A DNA stretch of 64,000 nt from Halomonas llamarensis (GCF_023555005.1 NZ_JAMJPJ010000014.1:24662-88661); one strand, 5' to 3'; counted from the first letter of the stretch, positions 27,553 to 36,900 are shown. Numbers and translations: made by a program. The notes: a model not told the origin generated them from the letters alone.

Positions 27553-27648
27553 GCTTTTCGCGCTGTTGTCTAAGCGCTAATTCTCCTTTACTTAACCCTA
27601 TGGCACTATTTAACCCTACACCGCCTAAGCCAAACTCAGGAGTCGCCC

Positions 27649-28305
27649 TTGATCAACGTTCTCATCGCCGATGATCACCACCTGGTCAGAACCAGTATTG
27701 CTCACCTGCTAAATCAAGAGGGCGACATCCGCATTGTTGGCGAAGCCGACGATGGCGAGAGCGCTGTCGCCCAAAGCCAACGATTAAGGCCTGATATAGT
27801 GTTGATGGATATACGCATGCCAGGCATTGGCGGTTTAGAAGCCACACGGCGACTTCACCGCGGCATGGAAGACATTCGCGTGTTGATATTGACCGCCCAC
27901 ATGGAGGATAACGTCGCACGAAAAATGCTCGAAGCGGGTGCTACCGGCTTTTTAAGCAAAGGCGCCGAGCCTGCCGAAATGATCGCTGCCATCCGTCAGG
28001 TATTTCACGGCAACCGCTATATTAGCCAAGAGATCGCACAACGCCTTGCCCTATCGAATTTTGCCCATCAAGATAATCCTTTCGCCCCGCTTTCGCACCG
28101 CGAACTGCAAATCGCATTAATGATTGTTAACTGTCAGCGTATCCAAGAGATCTCTGACCGCCTACACCTAAGCCGCAAAACGATCAATACTTATCGTTAT
28201 CGCCTGTTCGACAAGCTCAGGGTCGGCACCGATGTGGAATTGACGCATCTTGCCCTGCGCCACGGGCTGGTCGAGGGCTTCGATACCGCCGAAGCGGCAC
28301 CATAA
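27649..28305 (+). CDS. gacA: GacA/UvrY-type response regulator
   Basis: 218 residues: receiver domain with phospho-acceptor Asp54 (VLMDIRMPG), acidic pair IADDHH, and a LuxR-type helix-turn-helix at the C-terminus (LSHREL to LSRKTINTYRYRLFDKL). This is the GacA/UvrY family, activated by the GacS/BarA kinase to transcribe small RNAs that titrate CsrA/RsmA. The start is TTG, six bases after CAGGAG, which gives the family N-terminus MINVLIADDH. Immediately upstream of uvrC, the conserved linkage. Confidence 0.93.
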   Translation: MINVLIADDHHLVRTSIAHLLNQEGDIRIVGEADDGESAVAQSQRLRPDIVLMDIRMPGIGGLEATRRLHRGMEDIRVLILTAHMEDNVARKMLEAGATGFLSKGAEPAEMIAAIRQVFHGNRYISQEIAQRLALSNFAHQDNPFAPLSHRELQIALMIVNCQRIQEISDRLHLSRKTINTYRYRLFDKLRVGTDVELTHLALRHGLVEGFDTAEAAP

Positions 28306-28360
28306 AACCTGTTAGACTGCTGCCAAGGTGACAAACCTAAACAGTAGGAACGGGCGATAC

Positions 28361-30175
28361 ATGAGCTTCAATGCCAAACAGTTTTTAACCACGGTAAGCG
28401 CCTCTCCCGGTGTTTACCGTATGCTCGACGAGAGCGGCAACACCCTGTACGTGGGCAAGGCGAAGCGCTTAAACACGCGCCTCTCAAGCTATTTTCGTGG
28501 CAGCTTAAACACCAAAACGCAGGCCATGGTAAGCCGTATTGCGGATATTCAGCTCACCGTCACGCGCAGCGAAACCGAAGCATTACTGCTAGAACAAACG
28601 CTTATCAAAGAGCTACGCCCTCCCTACAACATTCTGCTACGCGACGATAAGTCCTACCCGTTCATTTTTGTCAGCGATCGCCATCCGTTTCCTGCGCTGG
28701 AGTACAAGCGTGTCCGCCAACGACGAAACGATGGCCGCTATTTAGGGCCTTACCCGAGTAGCGGCGCCGTGCGCGAAAGCCTAGCACTGATGCAGAAAAT
28801 TTTTCGCATCCGCAACTGTGAGGATAGCGTCTTCGCTCACCGCTCACGGCCCTGCCTGCAGTACCAAATCGAGCGCTGCAGCGCGCCCTGCGTGGGGTAT
28901 ATCTCCGAGCAGGAATATCGCCGCGACGTCGAGCACGCCATCATGTGCTTAGAGGGCAAAAGCGAACACGTGACTCAAGCGCTCAATGACGCGATGGAAA
29001 CCGCCAGCCAAGCGTTGGATTTTGAGGAAGCCGCACGCCTTCGCGACCAGGTTCAGCACCTTCGTCAACTGCAGCAGCGCCAGTTCGTCGATAACGAGCG
29101 TGGCGAAGCCGATATTTTTGCCCTGGCCCAACGCCCTGGCGGGCTAGCCGTTTCCATTCTTAGCGTGCGCGACGGCCGCATGCTTGGCGCTCGTCATCAC
29201 ACCCCCAAAAACGACTTGGATTTCGCCCCGTCGACGCTATTAACCGAAGTGGTCAGCCAGTACTATTTAGGTCAGCCTCACGAAGTGCCGGCCGAAGTCA
29301 TTACGAGCTTGGCGCTGAATGACAGCGAGCTGCTTGCCGATGCCCTTTCTCAGCAAGCAGGCAAGCGCGTTCGCGTCACTCACCAGGTGCGCGGTCATCG
29401 CGCTCAGTGGCAGCAACTGGCCATCACCAACGCCGAACAACAGTTAGCGACCAAGCTTGCTAGCCACCAGCAAATGAGCGAGCGCTTCCAAGCGCTCCAA
29501 CAAGCGCTCGCGTTAGCGCAGATGCCTGAGCGTCTTGAGTGTTTTGATATTAGCCATAGCCACGGTGAAGCCACGGTGGCGTCTTGCGTAGTGTTTGACC
29601 ACAACGGCCCGCGCAAAAGTGATTACCGTCACTTTAAAATCGAAGGCGTTGCCGCCGGAGATGACTATGCGGCGATGGAGCAGGCGCTTACGCGCCGCTT
29701 GAAGCGAGTAAAAAGCGGTGAAACGACCCCGCCTGATATTCTGATCGTCGACGGCGGCAAGGGGCAGCTGAACATGGCGCGAGGCGTGCTCGAGCGGTTG
29801 GGACTTCCCACGATCACGCTGCTTGGCGTTGCCAAGGGCAGCACACGTAAAGCAGGGCTAGAAACGCTGTTTCTCTCCACACCGGAACAGCCGTTAGCTC
29901 TCGACTCAACCTCGCCTGCCCTGCACTTAATCCAGCATATTCGTGATGAATCGCACCGCTTTGCCATCGCCGGTCACCGCGCGCAGCGGGACAAAGCGCG
30001 GCGCACGTCGACACTGCAAGAGATTGAAGGTATCGGCCCAAAACGGCGGCGTGAGTTATTACGCTTTTTTGGTGGCTTACAAGGGGTGCAAAAAGCTAGC
30101 CGCGCAGAGCTTTCCCGCGTACCTGGGATCAGTGAAGCCTTGGCAGACACGATTTATCAGGCTCTGCACGGTTGA
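28361..30175 (+). CDS. uvrC: Excinuclease ABC subunit C
   Basis: 604 residues; makes both incisions around UvrB-bound DNA lesions. GIY-YIG domain at the N-terminus (PGVYRML and LYVGKAK), UVR domain (about 200-235), RNase H-like C-terminal nuclease (CFDISHSHGE, ILIVDGGKGQL) and tandem helix-hairpin-helix (IEGIGPKRRRELL, VPGISEALA). The ATG at 28361 matches the family start; an upstream in-frame GTG would overlap nothing useful. A 16-bp tandem duplication begins at the stop codon. Confidence 0.96.
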   Translation: MSFNAKQFLTTVSASPGVYRMLDESGNTLYVGKAKRLNTRLSSYFRGSLNTKTQAMVSRIADIQLTVTRSETEALLLEQTLIKELRPPYNILLRDDKSYPFIFVSDRHPFPALEYKRVRQRRNDGRYLGPYPSSGAVRESLALMQKIFRIRNCEDSVFAHRSRPCLQYQIERCSAPCVGYISEQEYRRDVEHAIMCLEGKSEHVTQALNDAMETASQALDFEEAARLRDQVQHLRQLQQRQFVDNERGEADIFALAQRPGGLAVSILSVRDGRMLGARHHTPKNDLDFAPSTLLTEVVSQYYLGQPHEVPAEVITSLALNDSELLADALSQQAGKRVRVTHQVRGHRAQWQQLAITNAEQQLATKLASHQQMSERFQALQQALALAQMPERLECFDISHSHGEATVASCVVFDHNGPRKSDYRHFKIEGVAAGDDYAAMEQALTRRLKRVKSGETTPPDILIVDGGKGQLNMARGVLERLGLPTITLLGVAKGSTRKAGLETLFLSTPEQPLALDSTSPALHLIQHIRDESHRFAIAGHRAQRDKARRTSTLQEIEGIGPKRRRELLRFFGGLQGVQKASRAELSRVPGISEALADTIYQALHG

Positions 30176-30206
30176 CGTACGACATGATTAACGTACCACA
30201 TGATTA
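30175..30206. repeat. 16-bp tandem duplication at the uvrC stop
   Basis: ACGTACGACATGATTA (30175-30190) followed directly by ACGTACCACATGATTA (30191-30206), 15 of 16 bases identical. The first copy begins on the last base of the uvrC stop codon. Confidence 0.8.
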
Positions 30207-30299
30207 AAGTGCTACTGAGCATGGATGCTGTCGCTTAAGGGGGATAGAATAGCCCCCAACCGCTCTTCTTTTTGTCTTTGGCAAGGATCGCAGCCTGCG

Positions 30300-30848
30300 A
30301 TGAATATACCCAACATCCTCACACTCATCAGAATCGCTTTTATTCCGCTTCTGGTCGTCCTGTTTTATCTACCTTTTAGTTGGAGTATGCCCCTTGCTGC
30401 CGTTTTCTTTGCACTAGCATCAATCACCGATTGGCTAGATGGCTACCTTGCTAGACGCTGGAATCAGTCGACCCCGTTTGGCGCTTTTCTCGACCCGGTT
30501 GCCGATAAGCTGATGGTGGCTATCGCACTGGCCTTGCTGATTGAGCGTTTTGATACTTGGTTTCTTACCCTACCCGCGCTGGTAATCATCGGCCGGGAAA
30601 TTGTGATTTCAGCGCTGCGTGAATGGATGGCCGAAATGGGCAAACGCGCCTCAGTGGCGGTCTCCTGGATCGGCAAACTCAAAACCACCCTACAAATGGT
30701 GGCTATCTTGATCCTGATTGCCTTCCCGCCGGGGCATACGCTTGCCTTGCTGGGCGTCGCCACGCTCTTTATTGCAGCTGCGCTTACGCTCTGGTCGATG
30801 ATTCAATACCTTAGGGCCGCTTGGCCGCATTTGAGTCGCTCAATGTGA
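30300..30848 (+). CDS. pgsA: CDP-diacylglycerol-glycerol-3-phosphate phosphatidyltransferase
   Basis: 182 residues, inner-membrane enzyme that makes phosphatidylglycerol phosphate. The CDP-alcohol phosphotransferase signature is visible as [10 protein letters not shown], eight residues, G-A-F-L-D-P-V-A-D. Four or more hydrophobic helices. Start at ATG 30300 ([12 protein letters not shown]) fits the family and has AAGGAT upstream; a longer in-frame reading begins earlier but is unlike PgsA. Order gacA-uvrC-pgsA-tRNAs is the same as in E. coli. Confidence 0.95.
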   Translation: MNIPNILTLIRIAFIPLLVVLFYLPFSWSMPLAAVFFALASITDWLDGYLARRWNQSTPFGAFLDPVADKLMVAIALALLIERFDTWFLTLPALVIIGREIVISALREWMAEMGKRASVAVSWIGKLKTTLQMVAILILIAFPPGHTLALLGVATLFIAAALTLWSMIQYLRAAWPHLSRSM

Positions 30849-30885
30849 GGCGATACTAAGCAGCTCCATAAGCGCGATTAAGTCA

Positions 30886-30913
30886 TTGACAAAACAGGCG
30901 CAGCGCGTATAAT
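30886..30913 (+). promoter_or_regulatory. Near-consensus promoter of the tRNA Gly-Cys-Leu operon
   Basis: TTGACA (30886-30891), 16-base spacer, TATAAT (30908-30913). Both hexamers are perfect matches to sigma-70 consensus, 15 bases before the first tRNA. Confidence 0.9.
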
Positions 30914-30928
30914 TCGCTTTCACGTCAA

Positions 30929-31003
30929 GCGGGAATAGCTCAGCGGTAGAGCATCGCCTTGCCAAGGCGAGGGTCGGGAGTTCGAATCTCCTTTCCCGCT
31001 CCA
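30929..31003 (+). tRNA. tRNA-Gly (GCC)
   Basis: 75 bases including encoded CCA. Acceptor GCGGGAA / TTCCCGC, D-arm TAGCTCAGCGGTAGAGC, anticodon loop CTTGCCAAG giving GCC, and T-loop GTTCGAATC. First gene of the glyW-cysT-leuZ-like cluster. Confidence 0.97.
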
Positions 31004-31013
31004 ACGACGTTTA

Positions 31014-31087
31014 GGCTGGATGGCAGAGTGGTTATGCAGCGGACTGCAACTCCGTGTACGCCGGTTCGATTCCGACTCCAGCCTCCA
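31014..31087 (+). tRNA. tRNA-Cys (GCA)
   Basis: 74 bases including encoded CCA. Acceptor GGCTGGA / TCCAGCC, anticodon loop ACTGCAACT giving GCA, T-loop GTTCGATTC. It lies 10 bases after tRNA-Gly. Confidence 0.96.
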
Positions 31088-31117
31088 TTTTTTGTGCAAC
31101 GACCCTCTCGATGCACC

Positions 31118-31204
31118 GCCCGGATGGCGAAATTGGTAGACGCAAGAGACTTAAAATCTCTCGGGGGAAACCCCGTGCCGGTTCAAGTCCGGCTCCGGGC
31201 ACCA
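31118..31204 (+). tRNA. tRNA-Leu (TAA)
   Basis: 87 bases including encoded CCA, with the long variable arm of a class II tRNA (CGGGGGAAACCCCG region). Acceptor GCCCGGA / TCCGGGC, anticodon loop ACTTAAAAT giving TAA, T-loop GTTCAAGTC. Last gene of the cluster. Confidence 0.96.
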
Positions 31205-31321
31205 TGAATACTACCCTCCTTCAATAAGTTCTCCTGTATTGCTGCATTTTCACCTTACGCTTTGCTGACATTGCCACTATGGTGTGAATGAACATCAATC
31301 GGGCGCAATAGGAGCGGACAA

Positions 31322-32908
31322 ATGAGCACGTCTCAATCCGACGTTTTAATTATCGGCGGCGGTGTCGCCGGCCTTACCTTGGCACTGACCCTTGCAGAAC
31401 GCTTTCACGTCGTGCTCGTTCGCCCCGCCCAAGATGACCAAGGCGCCAGCCGCTGGGCACAAGGGGGAATCGCTGCCGTGCTTTCGCCAGACGATAACCT
31501 TGAGGCTCACGTTCAAGATACCCTTATTGCCGGCGATGGCTTGTGCGACGAACGCGCCGTGCGCTTCACCGTAGAGAACGGCCCTGCCGCGATACATTGG
31601 TTGATCGACAACGGCGTGCCCTTTACCCCCGATACGGCTCCCGATGCGCGCTACGCCTACCACTTAACCCGCGAAGGCGGGCACAACGCACGGCGCATTA
31701 TTCACGCAGATGACGCCACCGGCAAGGCCGTCGTCGAAACGCTGAATCGCCAAGCGTCAGCGCATCCGCATATCACTCAACGTGATGATGTCTCAGTCAT
31801 TGACCTGTTAAGCGATGATAACGGTGCTTGTTGTGGCGCCCATGCTATTAATGCCATTGGCAATGCACATACCCTGCTGGCAAGCCACACAATACTCGCA
31901 ACTGGCGGCGCCAGCGGGCTTTATCAACATACCACCACACCGACTCCCAACAGCGGCGAAGGCATGATGATGGCGGCTTCGTTGGGAGCGACACTGATGA
32001 ACCTTGAATTTCAACAGTTTCACCCTACCTGTCTATATGACCCCGAAGGCCCGGCGTTTCTGATCAGTGAAGCGGTAAGAGGCGAAGGGGGAAAGCTATT
32101 GAACGAGGTCGGCGAGCGCTTTATGCCTGCCGTGGACGCTCGCGCCGAGCTTGCACCCCGCGACATTGTCGCACGCGCCATTGATGCCGAAATCCAGCAG
32201 AGCTCACGCGGCCATGTTTGGTTGGATATACGCCATTTGGGCGCCGAGGCTATTCACCACCACTTCCCAACGATCTTCGCTCACTGCGTGTCTCGGGGGA
32301 TGGATATTACCCGCGACCCCATTCCCGTCGTACCGGCGGCACACTATAGTTGCGGTGGGGTCGCAACCGACCTGTGTGGCAGAACAAACGTGACGGGCCT
32401 GTATGCGATTGGCGAGGTAGCTTGCACAGGGCTTCATGGCGCCAACCGTATGGCCAGCAACTCTTTGTTAGAGTGCTTGGTTTTTGCGCGGAGTTGCGCC
32501 GCGACCTTACTGGCGACCCCTCCCAATGCCACCACGCACGCATTAGCCAGCTCTAACGTCACTCGGCTACGTGCTGACGCCTCTTTCGACCGTGTGGCTT
32601 TAGCCGAGCTGCGCGCTACCATGCGCGCCACCATGAGCCAGCATGTCGCGATTGTTCGACGTATTGAAGGGTTGGAAGTAGCGTCGCATCAGCTAGCAAC
32701 ACTTGAAACCCAATTACTCGCCTTAGATCCTGAAAGTCTACATCCAGAAAGCCGCCGCTTCTGGCATAGCTTGAGGCTCGCACGGCTGACGGTCTTAGCC
32801 GCCCAGCAGCGCCATGAATCGCGGGGGTTGCACTACTCGCCTGACTGGTCTCATCACGCTAAAACGCCACGACCTTCTCGTCTAACGCTGAGGGATATAC
32901 AGCAATAG
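31322..32908 (+). CDS. nadB: L-aspartate oxidase
   Basis: 528-residue flavoprotein that oxidises aspartate to iminoaspartate, the first step of de novo NAD synthesis. FAD-binding IIGGGVAGL near the N-terminus, SRWAQGGIAAV, the active-site region HLTREGGHNARRI, EFQQFHPT, and PAAHYSCGG followed by GLHGANRMASNSLLE. All are fumarate-reductase/NadB hallmarks. nadA and nadC are not in the window. Its end overlaps the end of the convergent ygfX gene by 27 bases. Confidence 0.95.
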   Translation: MSTSQSDVLIIGGGVAGLTLALTLAERFHVVLVRPAQDDQGASRWAQGGIAAVLSPDDNLEAHVQDTLIAGDGLCDERAVRFTVENGPAAIHWLIDNGVPFTPDTAPDARYAYHLTREGGHNARRIIHADDATGKAVVETLNRQASAHPHITQRDDVSVIDLLSDDNGACCGAHAINAIGNAHTLLASHTILATGGASGLYQHTTTPTPNSGEGMMMAASLGATLMNLEFQQFHPTCLYDPEGPAFLISEAVRGEGGKLLNEVGERFMPAVDARAELAPRDIVARAIDAEIQQSSRGHVWLDIRHLGAEAIHHHFPTIFAHCVSRGMDITRDPIPVVPAAHYSCGGVATDLCGRTNVTGLYAIGEVACTGLHGANRMASNSLLECLVFARSCAATLLATPPNATTHALASSNVTRLRADASFDRVALAELRATMRATMSQHVAIVRRIEGLEVASHQLATLETQLLALDPESLHPESRRFWHSLRLARLTVLAAQQRHESRGLHYSPDWSHHAKTPRPSRLTLRDIQQ

Positions 32909-33310
32909 GCGCCGAAGCTGACGTTGAGCGTCGCCAGGCGCGCTATCCGGCCATAGCCACAAACGCTCTCCCCCCACGTTGAGACACAAAAGTCGTGGTC
33001 CTAGGTAGTCGCAACGCAAGGCTTGGAGGTGGCCGACTTCTCCATTGGCATATACCCAGTGGCTTTGTATACCTCCGCCACGCTCGACAACCCAAAGCGT
33101 GCGCGATAACGGCTGTTGCCAGCGCCAACCACAAAACACTCGCCAACCCAAAAAACCTAGCGCCAAGCTTGCCACGCCTATCACCGCGACAAGCTCTAAG
33201 CGCCATACAGCCAGCAGAACACCCCCCGCCCACAGCCCTACGCCACTTGTACGCCGCCAACTAGAGGGTGCGATGGGCAGAATTATCGGTTGATTCGGCA
33301 TGTTCGACAA
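32882..33310 (-). CDS. ygfX: YgfX (CptA)-like membrane protein
   Basis: 142 residues with a hydrophobic hairpin (about 22-60, GVGLWAGGVLLAVW and AVIGVASLALGFLGW) followed by a soluble C-terminal half. Sequence features and its position directly after sdhE match the YgfX/CptA family, described in E. coli as the membrane-linked partner or toxin paired with SdhE/CptB; the physiological role is debated. The start overlaps the end of sdhE by 50 bases, implying coupling. Start could also be the ATG three codons later (33301). Confidence 0.75.
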   Translation of the reverse strand: MSNMPNQPIILPIAPSSWRRTSGVGLWAGGVLLAVWRLELVAVIGVASLALGFLGWRVFCGWRWQQPLSRTLWVVERGGGIQSHWVYANGEVGHLQALRCDYLGPRLLCLNVGGERLWLWPDSAPGDAQRQLRRLLLYIPQR

Positions 33311-33554
33311 TCATCTTAACGATGCGCCTTAAAGTGGCATTACTCGGCCATTCACGACGCATTAGCCAACCAAACAAGTCCTGGTCTTCTTCTTCGATCA
33401 ACTGCTGAAAAGCAAGCTGATCTTCTGCACTTAGACTGTCATAACGCTGTTGCAGGAAAGGAATCAGCAGCAGGTCAAGCTCCCACATGCCACGACGGGA
33501 GTGCCAATAAAGCCGCTTACGTAAGATCGCTTCGGGTGATGTGTCGTCGCTCAA
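33261..33554 (-). CDS. sdhE: FAD assembly factor SdhE
   Basis: About 97 residues. Promotes covalent flavinylation of succinate dehydrogenase. The family signature RRGMWELD (E. coli RRGMRELD) and the later YDSLS, LFGWLM motifs are present. The start is uncertain: TTG at 33554 gives LSDDTSPEAI and a normal-length protein, whereas an ATG at 33623 adds 23 residues absent from the family. Upstream partner of ygfX, next to nadB. Confidence 0.85.
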   Translation of the reverse strand: MSDDTSPEAILRKRLYWHSRRGMWELDLLLIPFLQQRYDSLSAEDQLAFQQLIEEEDQDLFGWLMRREWPSNATLRRIVKMIVEHAESTDNSAHRTL

Positions 33555-33789
33555 CTTAAGCCCCACTGCGTTAAATAAATGTATGGTGAGTATACCTGAG
33601 CATGAAAGTCGCGCCAGCCGCATTGCTCACCTATTCTATGAGTAGCATAGCGCTTTTCTCTAGTACCTTGTTTTATCTGGCTTGTTTGTTTTACCCGAAT
33701 TGTTTTATGTCGCTCTGCGCAGTATGCTAAACGACACAATGAAATTGCGAAGCGCGCCACGGCCTATCACGTTCGCATGGAGCTAACCG

Positions 33790-34086
33790 ATGACTAAATC
33801 TGAACTAATCGAACAAATTGCAATGCGTCAGCCGGAGCTATCCGCTAAAGAAGTTGAAACTGCCGTTCGCCTCATACTCGACGATATTACCGACACCCTT
33901 TCTAGTGGTGGGCGCGTTGAGATACGCGGCTTCGGCAGTTTTTCGCTGCATTTTCGCGAGCCACGCACAGGCCGAAATCCCAAGACCGGCGAGGCAGTGG
34001 CGTTGGATGGCAAATACGTACCGCACTTTAAGCCCGGTAAGGAGCTGCGCGAGCAGGTCGATGCAAGTCGTGCGCTGGGTTATTAA
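33790..34086 (+). CDS. ihfB: Integration host factor beta subunit
   Basis: 98-residue DNA-bending protein of the HU/IHF family. The beta-arm region [27 protein letters not shown] is typical of IhfB, as is the N-terminal [11 protein letters not shown]. It pairs with IhfA to bend DNA by about 160 degrees in recombination, transcription and CRISPR integration (in I-E). In many relatives rpsA is directly upstream; here the upstream gene is the divergent sdhE. Confidence 0.95.
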   Translation: MTKSELIEQIAMRQPELSAKEVETAVRLILDDITDTLSSGGRVEIRGFGSFSLHFREPRTGRNPKTGEAVALDGKYVPHFKPGKELREQVDASRALGY

Positions 34087-34176
34087 TGCAGGCTCTTTGA
34101 CCTTCTGCGTGGTGACGCGCAGCCAAGAGTCATACACAATAGACATACTGCAAACGTCACAGACTAGGAAATTCAC

Positions 34177-34482
34177 ATGCGTTGGATCAAAGGGCTTATT
34201 TTAGCCGTTATTCTGCTTGTGGTGCTGTTGGTCGGCATCCTCTTTGCCGTTAACAACCAGAAAACCATTGGCTTAGACCTGATCTGGATTGAGCTCCCCC
34301 CCGTCTCACTCTCTGTCTGGCTGCTCGCAAGCCTTGCAAGCGGCGTCATTGTCGGCATGCTCGCGATGCTTGGTGTTTATGCTCGCCTCAAAGCACGCCT
34401 GGCGCGCGCACAGCGCTACAGCAAGCAGCAGCAAAAAGAACTTGATCGCCTTCGCACCCAGGAGCTTAAGGAACTGACCTAA
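34177..34482 (+). CDS. lapA: LapA (YciS)-domain membrane protein
   Basis: 101 residues with two membrane helices (about 4-23 and 40-64) and a basic coiled C-terminal tail (LKARLARAQRYSKQQQKELDRL). It matches LapA/YciS, the partner of LapB in lipopolysaccharide assembly control. It lies 90 bases after ihfB and directly abuts lapB. Confidence 0.88.
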   Translation: MRWIKGLILAVILLVVLLVGILFAVNNQKTIGLDLIWIELPPVSLSVWLLASLASGVIVGMLAMLGVYARLKARLARAQRYSKQQQKELDRLRTQELKELT

Positions 34483-35682
34483 ATGATGGATGCCGTGCTG
34501 CTAGGCGTTTTGTTGGCAGCCGTTGCCATAGGCTATGGATTGGGCTATCGGCAAGCGCTGCAGCGCAAAAAGCCAACGCCGACGGCATCTTTCCCTACGC
34601 TTTCGCGCGACTACTTCGTTGGGTTGAACTACCTGCTTAATGAGCAGCCTGATCAAGCCATTCATACGTTTATACAAGCGTTAGAAGTCAACAGCGAGAA
34701 TATTGATACCCACATTGCGCTGGGCAAACTGTTTCGCACCCGTGGCGAAGCCGATAAAGCTGTCAGCATTCATCAGAATTTACTGGCTCGCCCCGCGCTA
34801 ACGGCCTCGCAAAACGAACAGGTTCAACTCGAGCTTGCCCGGGATTTCATTTCGCTTGGCGTGCATGATCGCGCTCAGCGGCTATTGAGATCGGTCATCG
34901 ACCAGACGCAGCAAGATGATCACCGTATTACGGCCAAGCGGTTGCTGGTCGATTTGCTAGAGCGTGAAAAAGCGTGGCAAGAAGCCCTTGATACCACCCT
35001 CCCCATGTTGAAGCTGCAGCCCAAAATGCGCACGCCTGCCGCACACTGGCTGTGCGAGATTGCACAAGAAGAGATAGGCCAAGCTAGCCGTGCGCTAGCC
35101 AAACGCCACTTGAAAAAAGCCCTGCAGCTAGATAACCAGTGCGTACGTGCCAACTTATTACTCGCCGAGCTGGAAGTGGATAACGGCCACCATCGCCAAG
35201 CGATGGCGCGACTTAACGCCATTCCCCATCAGTCACTTGCGCACATTCCAACCATGCTCCCTGCGTTGAAGCGCGCTTACTGGCGATCCGGCGACACAGC
35301 TGGGTTCGAACAACACTTGTTAGCCCTGCTTGACCTGGCGCCGCTCACCAGCGTGATTGTCAGCCTGAGCGAAGTCGTTCACCAGCGCGCCGGGGTCGAG
35401 CGTGCTATTGAGGTCACTGGTGAACATTTGCAACACGCCCCCCGTTTAGGTGGGCTAGACCACCTCATTGATCTGTATATGGAAAGCCAGCAACTAAGTG
35501 GCCGCGAACACCCAGATAGCCGTTTGTTACTGCTCAAACACCACACCCAGGCACTACTTAAAAACCGCCCACGCCACCGCTGTCATCACTGTGGCTTTAG
35601 CGCCGAGACGCTGCATTGGCAGTGCCCTAGCTGTCGCCGCTGGGGTACAGTCGAACCCATTATCGGCGTGGAAGGTGAGTAA
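34483..35682 (+). CDS. lapB: Lipopolysaccharide assembly protein LapB (YciM)
   Basis: 399 residues: an N-terminal membrane anchor (about 5-22), a series of TPR repeats (about 45-340) and a C-terminal rubredoxin-like zinc or iron knuckle, CHHC then CPSC. In E. coli LapB delivers LpxC to FtsH for proteolysis and so limits LPS synthesis. The start is a double ATG (34483 or 34486) immediately after the lapA stop, so the two are coupled. Confidence 0.93.
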   Translation: MMDAVLLGVLLAAVAIGYGLGYRQALQRKKPTPTASFPTLSRDYFVGLNYLLNEQPDQAIHTFIQALEVNSENIDTHIALGKLFRTRGEADKAVSIHQNLLARPALTASQNEQVQLELARDFISLGVHDRAQRLLRSVIDQTQQDDHRITAKRLLVDLLEREKAWQEALDTTLPMLKLQPKMRTPAAHWLCEIAQEEIGQASRALAKRHLKKALQLDNQCVRANLLLAELEVDNGHHRQAMARLNAIPHQSLAHIPTMLPALKRAYWRSGDTAGFEQHLLALLDLAPLTSVIVSLSEVVHQRAGVERAIEVTGEHLQHAPRLGGLDHLIDLYMESQQLSGREHPDSRLLLLKHHTQALLKNRPRHRCHHCGFSAETLHWQCPSCRRWGTVEPIIGVEGE

Positions 35683-35699
35683 TGACGAGAGCGATACGG

Positions 35700-36461
35700 C
35701 TAGCGTTCGGCGAGCTCGGCTTCAATGGCGGCTAAAGCCGCCATGGGGTCGGACGCTTCGGTCACGGGCCGACCCACGACAAGATGCGTGCTCCCCGCCT
35801 GCATTGCCGCACCGGGCGTCATGATGCGCTGCTGATCATTCGCGGCAGCAAAACTTGGGCGAATACCCGGGGTAACTTTCAAAAATCCTTTACCGCAACA
35901 CGCGTTTAGCGCTTTGGCTTCTTGCGCGGAGCACACCACGCCTTCCATACCGCTGTCTTGCGCCAAGCGTGCCAAGCGCTCGACTTGTTCCGCAGGCGAT
36001 GCAGCAACACCCACTTCGTCTAGATCTTCGGCGCTCATACTCGTCAGTACCGTGACGGCAATTAGGTGCGTCTGAAGCCGCTGAGTTTGTAAACGCTCGG
36101 CGGCGGCTTGCATCATTTTTCGCCCACCACCGGCGTGGACGTTGACCATCCACACGCCCTGCTCCGCGGCGGCTTGTACAGCACTCGCCACGGTATTAGG
36201 AATATCGTGAAATTTAAGATCTAAAAACACCTCAAAGCCGCGCCCATGTAACGCCTCAAGCACGGCGGGGCCGCTGCGTGTGAATAGCTCTTTACCCACT
36301 TTCACACGGCAGCGAGTGGGATCAAGCTGGTCCGCCATGCACAACGCCGCATCAAGCGAGGGGTAATCTAGCGCAATAATCAGAGGAGATTGAGAAAGAG
36401 GGGTTTGAGAAAGAGGAGATTGAGTTGCCACGCGAGGGCTCCATTGCAATGACGATTTCAA
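35700..36461 (-). CDS. pyrF: Orotidine 5'-phosphate decarboxylase
   Basis: 253 residues; last step of UMP synthesis. The catalytic Asp-Lys array is visible in [10 protein letters not shown] and [13 protein letters not shown] and [10 protein letters not shown] are phosphate-binding loops. The N-terminus carries an extra repeat S-P-L-S-Q / T-P-L-S-Q / S-P-L before the first strand (IIALDYP), coded by 15-bp tandem units. Convergent with lapB, separated by 17 bases, the conserved lapB-pyrF proximity but with inverted orientation. Confidence 0.93.
   Translation of the reverse strand: MKSSLQWSPRVATQSPLSQTPLSQSPLIIALDYPSLDAALCMADQLDPTRCRVKVGKELFTRSGPAVLEALHGRGFEVFLDLKFHDIPNTVASAVQAAAEQGVWMVNVHAGGGRKMMQAAAERLQTQRLQTHLIAVTVLTSMSAEDLDEVGVAASPAEQVERLARLAQDSGMEGVVCSAQEAKALNACCGKGFLKVTPGIRPSFAAANDQQRIMTPGAAMQAGSTHLVVGRPVTEASDPMAALAAIEAELAER
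36383..36424. repeat. 15-bp tandem repeat in the 5' end of pyrF
   Basis: GAGGAGATTGAGAAA (36383), GAGGGGTTTGAGAAA (36398) and a 12-base partial GAGGAGATTGAG (36413). In frame, encoding the SPLSQ-like repeats at the protein N-terminus. Confidence 0.75.
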
Positions 36462-36618
36462 CGCAGTATATCAGTCTCATCCTAGCTGTAATCCCCGTAC
36501 TACAAACAATTAAGCGTTGGCTTACATGACCTGTCGCCAATTTCGTACAGCAATTTCACCATATTCCGCTAAATTAATAATGCCAACTTGAGTACCACTT
36601 TTCACTGAGGGATTTTTT

Positions 36619-36891
36619 ATGCGCATTAAGGGATTTTTGGCGGCACTACTGCTTAGCTTAAGTCTGGGTCTTTCGAACGGCGCTTTTGCTCAGCAAGTCG
36701 CCCCGATCGACGTTAATACGGCCGATGCGGAACTTCTCGCCGAACTCCCAGGCATTGGCCCCAGCCGAGCCGGGGCGATCATTGAAGAACGCGACACCAA
36801 TGGCGAATTCACCACTGCCGAAGATCTCGAGCGAGTTAGCGGCATCGGCCCGGCGACGGTTGATAACATCCGTGATCAAGTGGCGTTTTAA
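36619..36891 (+). CDS. ComEA-like helix-hairpin-helix protein
   Basis: 90 residues: a signal peptide (about 1-24, ending AFA) and a ComEA-type double helix-hairpin-helix (VNTADAELLAELPGIGPSRAGAII and LERVSGIGPATVDNIR). ComEA proteins bind incoming DNA in the periplasm during natural transformation; small single-domain forms of this size are common in gammaproteobacteria and some have no proven role. No other competence genes are nearby. AT-rich upstream region and GAGGGATT-type site support the start. Confidence 0.87.
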   Translation: MRIKGFLAALLLSLSLGLSNGAFAQQVAPIDVNTADAELLAELPGIGPSRAGAIIEERDTNGEFTTAEDLERVSGIGPATVDNIRDQVAF

Positions 36892-36900
36892 CGCTTACGC

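Noticed and set aside
33555..33623. N-terminal extension of SdhE to an ATG at 33623
   Set aside because: It adds 23 residues absent from SdhE proteins; TTG 33554 gives the normal length. Kept as an alternative only.
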